Source: Brachybacterium sp. FME24 (GTDB taxonomy: Bacteria; Actinomycetota; Actinomycetes; Actinomycetales; Dermabacteraceae). Taken from it: 64,000 nt of DNA. The stretch's first letter is position 1; every line of letters starts with the position of its first letter. The position numbers and the translations under genes were made by a program. The notes under the pieces were generated by a model, which saw only the letters and a list, made by a program, of their open reading frames with translations, was not told where the DNA came from and did no database searches. The stretch lies in assembly GCF_014897705.1 (NCBI RefSeq), contig NZ_JABUXV010000004.1, positions 1 to 64,000 on the forward strand, written 5' to 3'. Positions 52,983-63,261 of this stretch are shown here, piece after piece.

Positions 52983-54262
52983 ACAGCTCCACCGAACGAT
53001 CCGAGACGACCCCGCCCGCCGGGGCCGTCGACCTTCCCGACCTCTCCCGAGAGGCCGTGCCCGGCGAGGAGATCGCCCTCGCGCCCGGGCAGCTGCAGCT
53101 GCGGCCCGCGCGCCGCGGCAAGGCGCCGTCGCACCTGGCGGACCTCACCCTGGCCGAGCGCATCGCCGCGGTCGAGGAGATGGGGCTGCCGGGCTTCCGG
53201 GCCAAGCAGCTCTCCGTGCACTACTTCGAGCATTTCACCACGAACCCCGACGACCTCACGGACCTTCCCAAGGACCGCCGCGAGGAGCTCGTCTCCCGCT
53301 TCTTCCCCGAACTGCTGACGCTCGTCTCCCGGCAGTCCGCGGACCACGGCGCCACCCAGAAGTTCCTGTGGAAGCTGTTCGACGGGCCGATGGTCGAATC
53401 GGTGCTCATGCGCTACAGCGACCGCGTGACCCTTTGCATCTCCTCTGAAGCGGGCTGCGGGATGAACTGCCCCTTCTGCGCCACCGGCCAGATGGGACTG
53501 ACCCGCAACCTCTCCGCCGCCGAGATCCTCGAGCAGGTGCGCATCGCCAACCAGATGCTCGCCGCCGGTGAGCTGCCCGGGGGCACCGGGCGCGTCTCCA
53601 ACATCGTGTTCATGGGGATGGGGGAGCCGCTGGCGAACTACCGTCCCGTGGCGACCGTGTGCCGGCGCCTGAACGCTCCGGCGCCCGAGGGCTTCGGTGT
53701 GGGCGCGCGTCACATCACGGTCTCGACCGTGGGTCTGGCCCCTGCGGTGCGCAAGCTGACGCGGGAGAAGATCCCGCTCACGCTCGCCGTCTCCCTGCAC
53801 GCCCCGGACGACGCGCTGCGCAATGAGCTGGTGCCGATCAATACTCGCTTCGACGTCGACGAGATCCTCGACGCCGCCTACGAGTACTTCGAGACCACCG
53901 GGCGCCGGGTGAGCATCGAATACGCGTTGATCCGCGACATCAACGACCAGGCGCACCGCGCCCAGCTGCTGGCCGACCGGCTGATCGCCAAGGGCGGTGC
54001 CCACTGGATCCACGTCAACCCGATCCCGCTGAACCCCGTCAAGGGCTCGAAGTGGACCGCCTCGGACCCGTTCGTGGAGAAGCAGTTCGTGCAGACCCTG
54101 CGCGACAACGGCATCTCGGCGACCATCCGCGACACTCGCGGCTCCGACATCGACGGCGCGTGCGGCCAGCTGGCCGCGGAGGTCCTCGAGACCGACGAGC
54201 ATCGCGAGGACCGCGAGGCGCGCATCGAGCGCGTCGAGGCCGTCGCAGCCGGGGGCGAGTGA
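52979..54262 (+). CDS. rlmN: 23S rRNA (adenine2503-C2)/tRNA A37 methyltransferase RlmN
   Basis: A 427-residue radical-SAM enzyme. The cluster cysteines are Cys160-x3-Cys164-x2-Cys167 (CGMNCPFC), with VFMGMGEPLANY, the methyl-carrying Cys near the C-terminus (DIDGACGQLA) and the GSKWTASDP segment. The N-terminal 45 residues are a disordered extension relative to E. coli. ATG 52979 overlaps the cdsA stop. Confidence 0.95.
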   Translation: MNSSTERSETTPPAGAVDLPDLSREAVPGEEIALAPGQLQLRPARRGKAPSHLADLTLAERIAAVEEMGLPGFRAKQLSVHYFEHFTTNPDDLTDLPKDRREELVSRFFPELLTLVSRQSADHGATQKFLWKLFDGPMVESVLMRYSDRVTLCISSEAGCGMNCPFCATGQMGLTRNLSAAEILEQVRIANQMLAAGELPGGTGRVSNIVFMGMGEPLANYRPVATVCRRLNAPAPEGFGVGARHITVSTVGLAPAVRKLTREKIPLTLAVSLHAPDDALRNELVPINTRFDVDEILDAAYEYFETTGRRVSIEYALIRDINDQAHRAQLLADRLIAKGGAHWIHVNPIPLNPVKGSKWTASDPFVEKQFVQTLRDNGISATIRDTRGSDIDGACGQLAAEVLETDEHREDREARIERVEAVAAGGE

Positions 54263-54272
54263 GCCGGCGCCG

Positions 54273-54485
54273 ATGAAGGTCACGTCCACGACAGTGCAGC
54301 TCGCCGAGGCCCATGCCTTCCCCGAGGTCGACGCCTCTCTCGACACCCTCGAGCGTGCGGGGGTGCGCCAGGTCGGGACCCTCGCCGCGCAGGACCTGCT
54401 GCGCGCGCCGCACGCCTCCCCGCACCCCACTGCCCGCGCCGCTACAGTGGGACACCGACAGCACCGAGGAAGGATCCACTGGTGA
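54273..54485 (+). CDS. weak small ORF, possibly a remnant
   Basis: A 70-codon frame (MKVTSTTVQLAEAHAF...) between rlmN and the DivIVA gene. Its first 50 codons have strong GC3 bias like real genes, but there is no ribosome site, no recognised domain, and its last part overlaps the -10 box and ribosome site of the next gene. It may be a decayed gene or chance. Confidence 0.25.
   Translation: MKVTSTTVQLAEAHAFPEVDASLDTLERAGVRQVGTLAAQDLLRAPHASPHPTARAATVGHRQHRGRIHW
54443..54448 (+). promoter_or_regulatory. -10 box of the DivIVA-domain gene
   Basis: TACAGT would give a short leader holding GAGGAAGGA (54466-54474), eight bases before the GTG at 54482. Confidence 0.45.
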
Positions 54486-55030
54486 GCACATCGTTCGAGC
54501 GTGTCTCTCGCTTCAGCGTCGGATACGACATGCACGAGGTCGACGAGTTCCTCGCCCGTGCCCGCACCGCCTATGAGGGTCGTGAAGCCGGTTTCAGCGG
54601 CGCCGACATCACCTCGGCCAGTTTCGGGACCGAGCGCGGCGGGTACGACATGCGCGTCGTCGACGAGGCGCTGGACCGTCTTTCCGACGCCTTCGCGCTG
54701 CAGTCCCGGGACGACGCCATCGCCGCGAAGGGCGAAGGGGTCTGGGTCGCGCAGCTCACCGAGCGCGCGGAGACCCTCAAGGAGCGCTTGGAGCGACCCG
54801 CCGGGGACCGTTTCGCGCCGGCCGCCCAGGGCGAACCGTCCTACGACCGGACCGACGTCGACGCCCTGTGCGATCAACTGGTCGCCTACTTCACGGACGG
54901 GCTGCCGATGAGCGTCGACGATGTGCGGCGTGCCGCGTTCCGTCGGCGCCGCGGCTCCGAGGGGTACCGCGAGGCCGTGGTCGACGTCTATCTCGACCAC
55001 GTCGCGGACGTGATGGCCTCCGTGCCGTGA
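54482..55030 (+). CDS. DivIVA-domain repeat protein
   Basis: A 182-residue protein with repeated GYDMxEVDEFL-type motifs: FSVGYDMHEVDEFLARA (about 12-28), GGYDMRVVDEALDRLSDA (about 55-72) and YDRTDVDALCDQLVAYF (about 121-137). Each resembles the short motif at the N-terminus of DivIVA/Wag31 coiled-coil proteins, but no long coiled coil follows. It may bind curved membrane or cell-pole proteins. It is coupled to dxr by a GTGA overlap. Confidence 0.82.
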   Translation: MSTSFERVSRFSVGYDMHEVDEFLARARTAYEGREAGFSGADITSASFGTERGGYDMRVVDEALDRLSDAFALQSRDDAIAAKGEGVWVAQLTERAETLKERLERPAGDRFAPAAQGEPSYDRTDVDALCDQLVAYFTDGLPMSVDDVRRAAFRRRRGSEGYREAVVDVYLDHVADVMASVP

Positions 55031-56232
55031 CCGGTACCGCCGAGCGCCGGCTGGTTCTGCTGGGCGCCACCGGGTCCATCGGCGCCCAGAGCCTCGAGGT
55101 CCTGGCCCGGTACCCGGGCATCGCCCGGCTGCATGGGCTCGCCGTCGGGGGATCACGACCGCAGCAGGTCGCGGAGCAGGTGCTGGTCCATCGGCCCGAG
55201 AGACTCGTGGTCGCCGATCCCGGGCACGCCGAGACCATCGAGCGCACCGTCACCGTCGCCTGCGCCGACGCGGGTATCGCCACGCCGCGCATCGACGCGG
55301 GCCAGAACGCCGTGATCGACCTCGCCGGCTCCCTCGGCGATCACGACGTGGTGCTCAACGCCATTACCGGCTCCGTCGGTCTGCTGCCCACCCTCGCCGC
55401 GCTCACCTCCGGTGCCCGACTCGCACTGGCCAACAAGGAATCACTCGTCGTCGGCGGCCACCTCGTCACCGCGGCGGCGGCGCCGGGCCAGATCCTGCCG
55501 GTCGATTCGGAGCACACGGCGATCGCGCAGGCACTGGCAGGGGTCCGCCCGGATCAGGTCTCGCGCCTGGTGGTCACCGCCTCCGGGGGGCCGTTCCGGG
55601 GGCGCACCCGGGAACAGCTCGCGACCGTGACGCCCGAACAGGCGCTCGCGCACCCCACCTGGGCGATGGGCCGCGTGATCACCACGAATTCTGCGACGCT
55701 GGTCAACAAGGCCCTCGAGGTCATCGAGGCCTGCTTCCAGTTCGACCTGCCCGAGGACCGCGTCGACGTGGTCGTCCACCCGCAGTCGATCGTCCATTCG
55801 ATGGTGACCCTCGTCGACGGCTCCACGATCGCGCAGGCCAGCCCGCCCGATATGCGTCACGCCATCGGCTGGGCCCTCGCCCATCCCGAGAAGCTGCCCG
55901 GCCTCGCCGCCGCGCTCGACTTCTCCGCCGCCCAGTCCTGGACCTTCGAACCGGTCGACGAGGACACCTTCCCCGCGATCGCCATCGCACGCGCCTCCCA
56001 CCGCGAGGGCGGGGGAGCGATGGCCGCATACAATGCCGCGAACGAGGAGGCGGTCGATGCCTTCTTCGCCGGCGACCTCAGCTTCCTCGGGATCACCGAG
56101 CTCATCCGCGAGGTGCTCGACCACCCGCGACGGCCGCGTGCCGATCTCACCGACGGTGTGGACGGGGTGCTCGCGGTGGAGACCTGGGCCCGCGGCGCCG
56201 CGCGCTCCCTGATCGGCGAACAGGGTCGATGA
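55027..56232 (+). CDS. dxr: 1-deoxy-D-xylulose 5-phosphate reductoisomerase
   Basis: A 401-residue enzyme of the MEP isoprenoid pathway. NADPH site LLGATGSIGAQSLEVL, LANKESLVVGG, PVDSEHTAIAQ, TASGGPFRG, HPTWAMGRVITTNSATLVNKALEVIEA (in parts) and HPQSIVHSMV are diagnostic. GTG 55027 overlaps the DivIVA-gene stop. It is followed by rseP and ispG, the same order as dxr-rip1-gcpE in mycobacteria. Confidence 0.96.
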   Translation: MTGTAERRLVLLGATGSIGAQSLEVLARYPGIARLHGLAVGGSRPQQVAEQVLVHRPERLVVADPGHAETIERTVTVACADAGIATPRIDAGQNAVIDLAGSLGDHDVVLNAITGSVGLLPTLAALTSGARLALANKESLVVGGHLVTAAAAPGQILPVDSEHTAIAQALAGVRPDQVSRLVVTASGGPFRGRTREQLATVTPEQALAHPTWAMGRVITTNSATLVNKALEVIEACFQFDLPEDRVDVVVHPQSIVHSMVTLVDGSTIAQASPPDMRHAIGWALAHPEKLPGLAAALDFSAAQSWTFEPVDEDTFPAIAIARASHREGGGAMAAYNAANEEAVDAFFAGDLSFLGITELIREVLDHPRRPRADLTDGVDGVLAVETWARGAARSLIGEQGR

Positions 56233-57578
56233 GCGCGCTGCTGTTCGTCCTCGGTGTCGTCGTCGTCGCCCTCGGCCTGGCGGTCTCGATCGCGCTGCAC
56301 GAGATCGGCCACCTGCTCCCGGCCAAGCTGTTCGGGGTCCGTGTCACCCAGTACATGATCGGCTTCGGCCCGACGGTGCTCTCGCGCACCCGGGGTGAGA
56401 CCGAGTACGGACTCAAGGCGATCCCGCTGGGTGGGTACATCCGCATGATCGGCATGTTCCCGCCGCACCGAGGCGAACCCGAAGGCACCATCCGAGAGGA
56501 CTCCACCGGGTTCCTGCAGCAGATGTCGCAGATGTCCGAGGATGCCAAAGCGTACGAGACCTCCCAGTACGGCCCCGAGGACGCGCACCGGACGTTCGTC
56601 GCGCTCTCCGTACCCAAGAAGCTCGTGGTGATGCTCGGCGGGCCGGCCATGAACCTGCTGATCTCGATCGTGCTGATGACCGTGATGGTCACAGGCATCG
56701 GTCTGCCCGCGGTCACTCCGACCGTGCAGTCCGTCTCCGAATGCGTGCTCCCGGCCGACGCCCCCGCCGATACCACCTGCGAGGGCGAGCAGGAGGCGCC
56801 CGCCCTCGCCGCAGGGATCCGGCCCGGCGACACCCTGGTGGAGATCGACGGCCACGAGATCGAGACCTGGTCGGACGTGACGGTCGCGATCCGTGCCAGC
56901 GGAGACCGCGCCGTGCCGGTCGTCGTCGAGCGCGACGGCAAGGCCCGCGAGCTCGAGGCCACCCCGATCGTGGACGCCCGTCCGGTGCTCGACGAGGACG
57001 GCGCCGCCGTGTACGACGCGCAGGGGGACCTGGTGACTGAGCAGGTCGGTTTCCTCGGGATCTCGGGCACGCCCGACCTGGTGCCGCAGTCCCCGGCCGT
57101 GGTGCCGGAGATGGCCTGGTCGGCCTTCACCCAGACCGGGAGGCTCATCCTCACGCTGCCGGTGCGGCTGTACGAGGTCGGCCAAGCTGCCTTCGGCAGC
57201 GCCGAGCGCGACCCCAATGGCCCGCTCGGCGTGGTCGGGGTCTCCCGCCTCGCCGGGGAGATCGCCGCCGCGGACCAGCCCGGATTCGAACTGCGGGAGA
57301 AGGTCGGCACGATGATCTCGATGCTGGCCTCGCTGAACATGGCGCTGTTCGTGTTCAATCTGGTGCCGCTGATGCCCTTGGACGGCGGGCACGTGCTCGG
57401 CGCGCTGATCGAGGGCATCCGACGATTCATCGCGAAGCTGCGCGGGCGGCCCGATCCCGGGCCGGTGGACATGTCCCGCCTGCTGCCGCTGACCAACGCG
57501 GTCGCGATCGTCTTCATCCTCATGACGGTGCTGCTGCTCTACGCCGACATCGTCAAACCCATCACGCTGTTCCCCTGA
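56229..57578 (+). CDS. rseP: site-2 protease, M50 family (RseP/Rip1-like)
   Basis: A 449-residue intramembrane zinc protease. The HExxH motif is HEIGH (residues 24-28) in the first span, a PDZ domain sits in the central extracellular part (GIRPGDTLVEIDG), and the third zinc ligand is in MPLDGGHV near the C-terminus. It would cut membrane-bound anti-sigma factors or FtsB-like proteins, as Rip1 does. The start overlaps dxr (ATGA). Confidence 0.94.
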   Translation: MSALLFVLGVVVVALGLAVSIALHEIGHLLPAKLFGVRVTQYMIGFGPTVLSRTRGETEYGLKAIPLGGYIRMIGMFPPHRGEPEGTIREDSTGFLQQMSQMSEDAKAYETSQYGPEDAHRTFVALSVPKKLVVMLGGPAMNLLISIVLMTVMVTGIGLPAVTPTVQSVSECVLPADAPADTTCEGEQEAPALAAGIRPGDTLVEIDGHEIETWSDVTVAIRASGDRAVPVVVERDGKARELEATPIVDARPVLDEDGAAVYDAQGDLVTEQVGFLGISGTPDLVPQSPAVVPEMAWSAFTQTGRLILTLPVRLYEVGQAAFGSAERDPNGPLGVVGVSRLAGEIAAADQPGFELREKVGTMISMLASLNMALFVFNLVPLMPLDGGHVLGALIEGIRRFIAKLRGRPDPGPVDMSRLLPLTNAVAIVFILMTVLLLYADIVKPITLFP

Positions 57579-57785
57579 CACCGGGCCCCTCGTGACGTGC
57601 ATTCGCGCTGTCCTTCCCCGTCGTCAGCACAGTGCGAGTCCGCGTCCTGGAACGGCAGCGGGGGAAGAATCAGGGGCCGGGAGAGCCAGGTGGTGAGGGA
57701 CTCGCGGTGTGTGCGCCGCGCCACCGCAGGCGTGCAGGAGCAGTGGAGGTGTCGCACCTGACCCTCCAGAGCGCCGGGACGAGTC

Positions 57786-57791
57786 CATAAT
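57786..57791 (+). promoter_or_regulatory. -10 box of leaderless ispG mRNA
   Basis: CATAAT is followed by six bases and the GTG at 57798. GGAGGG lies directly against the GTG, too near to serve as a normal ribosome site, which supports a leaderless start. Confidence 0.5.
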
Positions 57792-57797
57792 GGAGGG

Positions 57798-58964
<1,167 letters not shown>

Positions 58965-58969
58965 CGCCC

Positions 58970-59812
58970 ATGTTCCGGCGTGGAGGGCGGGTCCGAGCGA
59001 TCCGCCCCAGTGGTCTCGACGTCGCACTCGCGCACGCGCTCACCGACCCGGTGACCAATGCGCTCGCGGGCGCGCGTCTGCAGGAGGTGGGGCGCAGCGC
59101 CGCAGTCTCCCAGGAGTTCTCCCTGGCCGGGGACGAACAGCGGCCCGAGGGTCTGCTCTGGCACGGGGTGAACGTCTCCCCGTTGTCTGCAACCGGGCTG
59201 GCGCTCGGTGAGTTCGGCCGCCATCTGGCGGCCCGCAATCGCCGCTCCAGCTCGGTGGTCGGTGCCCGCGCCGCTGTCGAGAAGCTGTGGGAGTCGTTGT
59301 CTGCGGACTGGGCCCGGGACGTGCGGGAGTACCGCTGGAGCCAGCCGCTGCTGATGGCCGATGAGACCGCGCACCTCGTCACCTCGGAGCTGCGTGCGGC
59401 TGTACCGGGCGAGGAGAGCATGGTCTTCCCGGCCGCGGTCGCGATGTTCCGCGAGGAGGTCGGGGTGGACCCGATGCTGGGGGACGGCGGCCGTTCCTAC
59501 CGGGCCCGTGTCGAAGGGCTGATCCATCACGGGCGCACCTATGTCGTGATCGAGGACGGCGTGGTGCTGTTCAAGGCCGACGTCGGCGCTCTGTTCGGGC
59601 CGGTCGCCCAGATCCATGGGGTGTGGGTGCGGCCGGATCACCGTGGCCGCGGAATCGGCCGGACGGCCATGGCGGAGCTGGTGCGCCAGGTGCGCCGTGA
59701 CCACGCTCCGCAGGTCTCCCTGTACGTCAACGATTTCAACGAGGCCGCGCGCCGAGCCTATGCCGCTGCCGGATTCCGCCAGGTCGGCGAGCTCTCGACG
59801 ATCCTGTTCTGA
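58970..59812 (+). CDS. GNAT-family acetyltransferase (DUF4081-GNAT)
   Basis: A 280-residue protein. The N-terminal half corresponds to the DUF4081-type region, and the C-terminal GNAT domain has [23 protein letters not shown] (acetyl-CoA loop) and [19 protein letters not shown] (C-terminal signature). It begins five bases after ispG and matches in place the acetyltransferase gene next to gcpE in mycobacteria. The substrate is unknown. Confidence 0.9.
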   Translation: MFRRGGRVRAIRPSGLDVALAHALTDPVTNALAGARLQEVGRSAAVSQEFSLAGDEQRPEGLLWHGVNVSPLSATGLALGEFGRHLAARNRRSSSVVGARAAVEKLWESLSADWARDVREYRWSQPLLMADETAHLVTSELRAAVPGEESMVFPAAVAMFREEVGVDPMLGDGGRSYRARVEGLIHHGRTYVVIEDGVVLFKADVGALFGPVAQIHGVWVRPDHRGRGIGRTAMAELVRQVRRDHAPQVSLYVNDFNEAARRAYAAAGFRQVGELSTILF

Positions 59813-59876
59813 GGGCTCCTGCCTCTGCTGCGCCGGGCGCGGTGAACTCCGTCGCCTGGGCCGGTGCCGTACCAGG

Positions 59877-61277
59877 TCATTCCCGGCTCAGCGTCTCGAG
59901 AGCCAGCAGCACGTTCGCCGCGGTCCAGGCGAGCGGAGCGACGGCGGCCGGGCGCCCGTCGAACAGCACCTTCTCCGGGATCGAGCCGGCCTCGGTGCGG
60001 TGCTCGGCGATCCAGGCGAGGATCTCCAACGCGGCAGTACTTTCACCGGCCCGGGCGAGAGCCAGCCCGAGCAGACTGGTCGAGGGCGTCCAGCTGATCC
60101 CGTCCTCGCGCCAGGAGGCGCCCGGGGCGATGCCGCCTCCGGGGCGTGCGAGCTCCTGCCGCAGGGAGACCAGCTGATCGGTCGGGACCAGGTCGTGGCA
60201 GCCGGTCGCATCGAGGAACGCCAGCGCGGAGTCCGGGCCCCCGCTGCGGCGGTAGCGCTGGAAGCCGTTCGCCCCGAAGGACTCGGTCAGCAGGAGGGCG
60301 AAGGAGTCGGCGGCGCCCTGAGTCCGGTCGGAGCCGGTCAGTGCGGCGCCTCCGCGCAGGCCGGCGAGCGTGGCAGTCATGATGCCGAGCGTCACGCTGC
60401 GTTCTCGCACCTCCCAGTAATCCGGGGAGACCGGAGGCATGCCACTGCCGTCGCGGGTCGCGGCGAGCAGGGCCTCCTGGGAGGTGCTGATCAGACGGGA
60501 CAGGCGATCGATCGCGGCGTCGCGACGAGGCTCGGGCAGGGCCCCCGTGACCTCGGCGGCTGCCCAGAGCACGAGGCCCGTCCCATCGAACTGGCGGCGA
60601 CGGTCATCCGGTGCCCGATCGGTTCCGGGCACGTAGCGCGCCTCGAACCACCCGTCGGCCGATTGGAGGGATTGCAGGTGCTCGAGAGCGGCGAGGGCCC
60701 GCTCGACATGACCGACGCGAGCGAGTGCGACCGCGCAGAACGCCGTATCCCGTGGCCAGATGAACCGCCAGTTCTTGGTCCAGGCGGCGACGGGTGCCGG
60801 CAGCGCGTCTCCGAGGATCCACAGGTCGGCCAGGGCCGACTCCGCGAGGGACTCCAGCTGGGCTCGCCGTGGGTGGGCGGCGGCGAGGCGCGACCTCCAG
60901 GACTCGGTGCCGGCCCAGAACTCCCGCGAGCGCTCCCCGACCTCGGACCCCTCCGGGAGGGCGGCCAGCAGTCGTGTCCCGGGATGCATGGCGGCGTCGA
61001 TGCCGTTGGCGCCCACCAGCACCCGCTCCTGCGTCGCGCCATAGGCGACGGTCTGCGACGACAGGGAGACGACGGCGCGGGGGTCGACCGGGGGAGCGAC
61101 GAGACGGCTCACCGTGTACCCGCCCGCTCCGACGGCGCCCAGTACCGCGACGGCGCCGGCTCCGCGCAGCACGTGACGGCGGGAGGTGCCCCGGGACGGG
61201 TCGACCCGTGGATCCGCTCCCGCCGGCCGCTCGAAGGGGCTCGACCCCTCCGCGGCACGTCGTCCTGGCCAGTGCAT
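59877..61277 (-). CDS. Tat-exported six-hairpin glycosidase-like protein (GH15-like)
   Basis: A 466-residue protein with a twin-arginine signal ([21 protein letters not shown]) and an alpha/alpha-barrel-like body. [14 protein letters not shown] is the glucoamylase-type motif that carries catalytic-region Arg/Asp, and [19 protein letters not shown] is a second landmark. It would act outside the cell on a glucoside or wall polysaccharide. The C-terminus ends LETLSRE. TACTCT six bases before the ATG predicts a leaderless mRNA. It is divergent from proS. Confidence 0.85.
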   Translation of the reverse strand: MHWPGRRAAEGSSPFERPAGADPRVDPSRGTSRRHVLRGAGAVAVLGAVGAGGYTVSRLVAPPVDPRAVVSLSSQTVAYGATQERVLVGANGIDAAMHPGTRLLAALPEGSEVGERSREFWAGTESWRSRLAAAHPRRAQLESLAESALADLWILGDALPAPVAAWTKNWRFIWPRDTAFCAVALARVGHVERALAALEHLQSLQSADGWFEARYVPGTDRAPDDRRRQFDGTGLVLWAAAEVTGALPEPRRDAAIDRLSRLISTSQEALLAATRDGSGMPPVSPDYWEVRERSVTLGIMTATLAGLRGGAALTGSDRTQGAADSFALLLTESFGANGFQRYRRSGGPDSALAFLDATGCHDLVPTDQLVSLRQELARPGGGIAPGASWREDGISWTPSTSLLGLALARAGESTAALEILAWIAEHRTEAGSIPEKVLFDGRPAAVAPLAWTAANVLLALETLSRE

Positions 61278-61283
61278 CCGTTC

Positions 61284-61289
61284 AGAGTA
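61284..61289 (-). promoter_or_regulatory. -10 box of the leaderless glycosidase mRNA
   Basis: On the minus strand TACTCT is followed by six bases and the ATG at 61277, with no ribosome site. Confidence 0.5.
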
Positions 61290-61354
61290 CTGGGCGCCCT
61301 CGAGGGCGCGCACGCAGCTGCTGCCGTTGGCCGCCTCGCACGGTTCCTGCCCAG

Positions 61355-61360
61355 TACGAT
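61355..61360 (+). promoter_or_regulatory. -10 box of proS
   Basis: TACGAT lies 64 bases before the proS ATG. No convincing -35 is seen. Confidence 0.35.
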
Positions 61361-61424
61361 GGACCCCGCATCCGCCACTGGTGGCGGTGGCGCCGAACCG
61401 CCCGCTGTGAAAGGCCGTGCCCCC

Positions 61425-63209
61425 ATGATCCGTTTGTCGTCGTCCTTCGTCCGCACACTGCGGGAGGACCCGGCCGACGCCGAGGTCGCCAGCCACAAGC
61501 TGCTCGTGCGCGCCGGGTACGTCCGTCGCAGCGCCCCGGGCGTCTACACCTGGCTGCCGCTGGGGCTCAAGGTTCTGCGCAAGGTCGAGGCGATCGTGCG
61601 CCAGGAGCAGGAGGCGATCGGGGGCCAGGAGCTCGTGTTCTCGGCGTTGCAGCCGCGGGAGCCCTATGAGACGACCGGCCGCTGGGAGGACTACGGACCC
61701 ACCGTGTTCCGCCTCCAGGACCGTCGCCAGGGGGACTACCTGCTCGCCCCCACCCACGAGGAGATGTTCACCCTCACCGTGAAGGATCTGTACAACTCGT
61801 ACAAGGACCTCCCGGTGATGCTGTACCAGGTGCAGACGAAGTTCCGCGACGAGGCGCGCCCCCGCGCGGGCCTGCTGCGCACTCGCGAGTTCGTGATGAA
61901 GGACGCCTACTCCTTCGATATCGATGACGCCGGCCTGGACGCCTCCTACGAGAAGCAGCGCGGCGCCTACCAGCGCACTTTCGAGCGTCTCGGCCTGCCC
62001 ACCGTGATCTGCCGGGCCGATGCCGGCGCCATGGGAGGTTCCCGCTCCGAGGAGTTCCTCCACCCGACAGCGGTGGGCGAGGACACCTTCGTGGTCTCCG
62101 ACGGCGGCTACGCGGCGAACGTCGAAGCTGTCACCACCATCGCACCCCCCGCTCTGGATGATGCGGCCATCGCCGCCCTCCCGGCGATGCACGTCGAGGA
62201 CACCCCCGGTGCGAGCACCATCGCCGCTCTGACCGATTTCTCCAACCGGGCCTTCCCCGGGAAGGGGCCGATCGCCGCGTCCGGGGAGTGGACCCGCTAC
62301 GAGATGCTCAAGCACCTCGTCTACCTGCTGACCTACCCCGACGGCTCCACCGAACCGCTGGTGATCGCGCTGCCCGGCGACCGCGAGATCGACGACAAGC
62401 GTCTGGAGACCGCCGTCGCCCCGGCGGTCGCGACCCCGTTCACCGAGGCCGACTTCACGAAGCACCCCGTGCTCAAGAAGGGCTACATCGGCCCGGACGG
62501 CCTGGGCACGGAGTCCGATTCGGCGATCCGCTACGTGGTCGACCCCCGCGTGGTGCCCGGCACCTCCTGGGTCGCCGGTGCGGGGGAGAAGGACAAGCAC
62601 GTCTACGACCTCGTCTTCGGTCGGGACTTCCACGCCGACGGCACCATCGAGGCCGCCGCGGTGCACGATGGTGATCCGGCTCCCGACGGCTCCGGCCCGA
62701 TGCGGCTGACCCGGGGCATGGAGATGGGTCATATCTTCCAGCTGGGTCGCAAGTACGCCGAGGCGCTGGACCTCAAGGTGCTCGACGTCAACGGCAAGAC
62801 CGTCGTCGTCACGATGGGCTCCTACGGGATCGGTGTCACTCGCGCGGTCGCCGCGATCGCGGAGCTCCACCACGACGACAAGGGCCTGGTCTGGCCGCGC
62901 CAGATCGCCCCGGCGGACGTGCACATCATGGCGACCGGCAAGGGTCAGGAGATCTTCGACGAGGCCGAACGGATCGGGACGGAGCTCGAGGCGCGTGGCC
63001 TCGAGGTGCTCTACGACGACCGCCCCAAGGTCTCCCCGGGTGTGAAGTTCAAGGACGCCGAACTGCTCGGTGTGCCCACCTCCGTGGTGGTCGGCAAGGG
63101 GCTGGCGACCGGTGTCGTCGAGGTCCGCGACCGTGCCCGCGGCACCCTCGAGGAAGTCTCGCCCGCAGACGTCGTCGAGGCCGTGGTCGCGGAGGTCCGC
63201 GGAGCCTGA
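61425..63209 (+). CDS. proS: prolyl-tRNA synthetase (bacterial type, with editing domain)
   Basis: A 594-residue class II synthetase. Motif 1 and 2 region includes [40 protein letters not shown] (in parts), the YbaK-type insertion editing domain occupies about 225-385, motif 3 has [13 protein letters not shown], and the C-terminal anticodon domain has [10 protein letters not shown] and GLEVLYDDR. The ATG at 61425 gives the family N-terminus [20 protein letters not shown]. It runs convergent to the DUF4439 gene. Confidence 0.97.
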   Translation: MIRLSSSFVRTLREDPADAEVASHKLLVRAGYVRRSAPGVYTWLPLGLKVLRKVEAIVRQEQEAIGGQELVFSALQPREPYETTGRWEDYGPTVFRLQDRRQGDYLLAPTHEEMFTLTVKDLYNSYKDLPVMLYQVQTKFRDEARPRAGLLRTREFVMKDAYSFDIDDAGLDASYEKQRGAYQRTFERLGLPTVICRADAGAMGGSRSEEFLHPTAVGEDTFVVSDGGYAANVEAVTTIAPPALDDAAIAALPAMHVEDTPGASTIAALTDFSNRAFPGKGPIAASGEWTRYEMLKHLVYLLTYPDGSTEPLVIALPGDREIDDKRLETAVAPAVATPFTEADFTKHPVLKKGYIGPDGLGTESDSAIRYVVDPRVVPGTSWVAGAGEKDKHVYDLVFGRDFHADGTIEAAAVHDGDPAPDGSGPMRLTRGMEMGHIFQLGRKYAEALDLKVLDVNGKTVVVTMGSYGIGVTRAVAAIAELHHDDKGLVWPRQIAPADVHIMATGKGQEIFDEAERIGTELEARGLEVLYDDRPKVSPGVKFKDAELLGVPTSVVVGKGLATGVVEVRDRARGTLEEVSPADVVEAVVAEVRGA

Positions 63210-63217
63210 GCGGCGCG

Positions 63218-63248
63218 GGACGGCCGGCAGCGACCGCTCCGGCCGTCC
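63218..63248. terminator. bidirectional terminator between proS and the DUF4439 gene
   Basis: GGACGGCCGG and its exact complement form a 10-base-pair stem with an 11-base loop in the short gap between convergent genes. Confidence 0.6.
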
Positions 63249-63261
63249 GAGGGCGGTCCGG

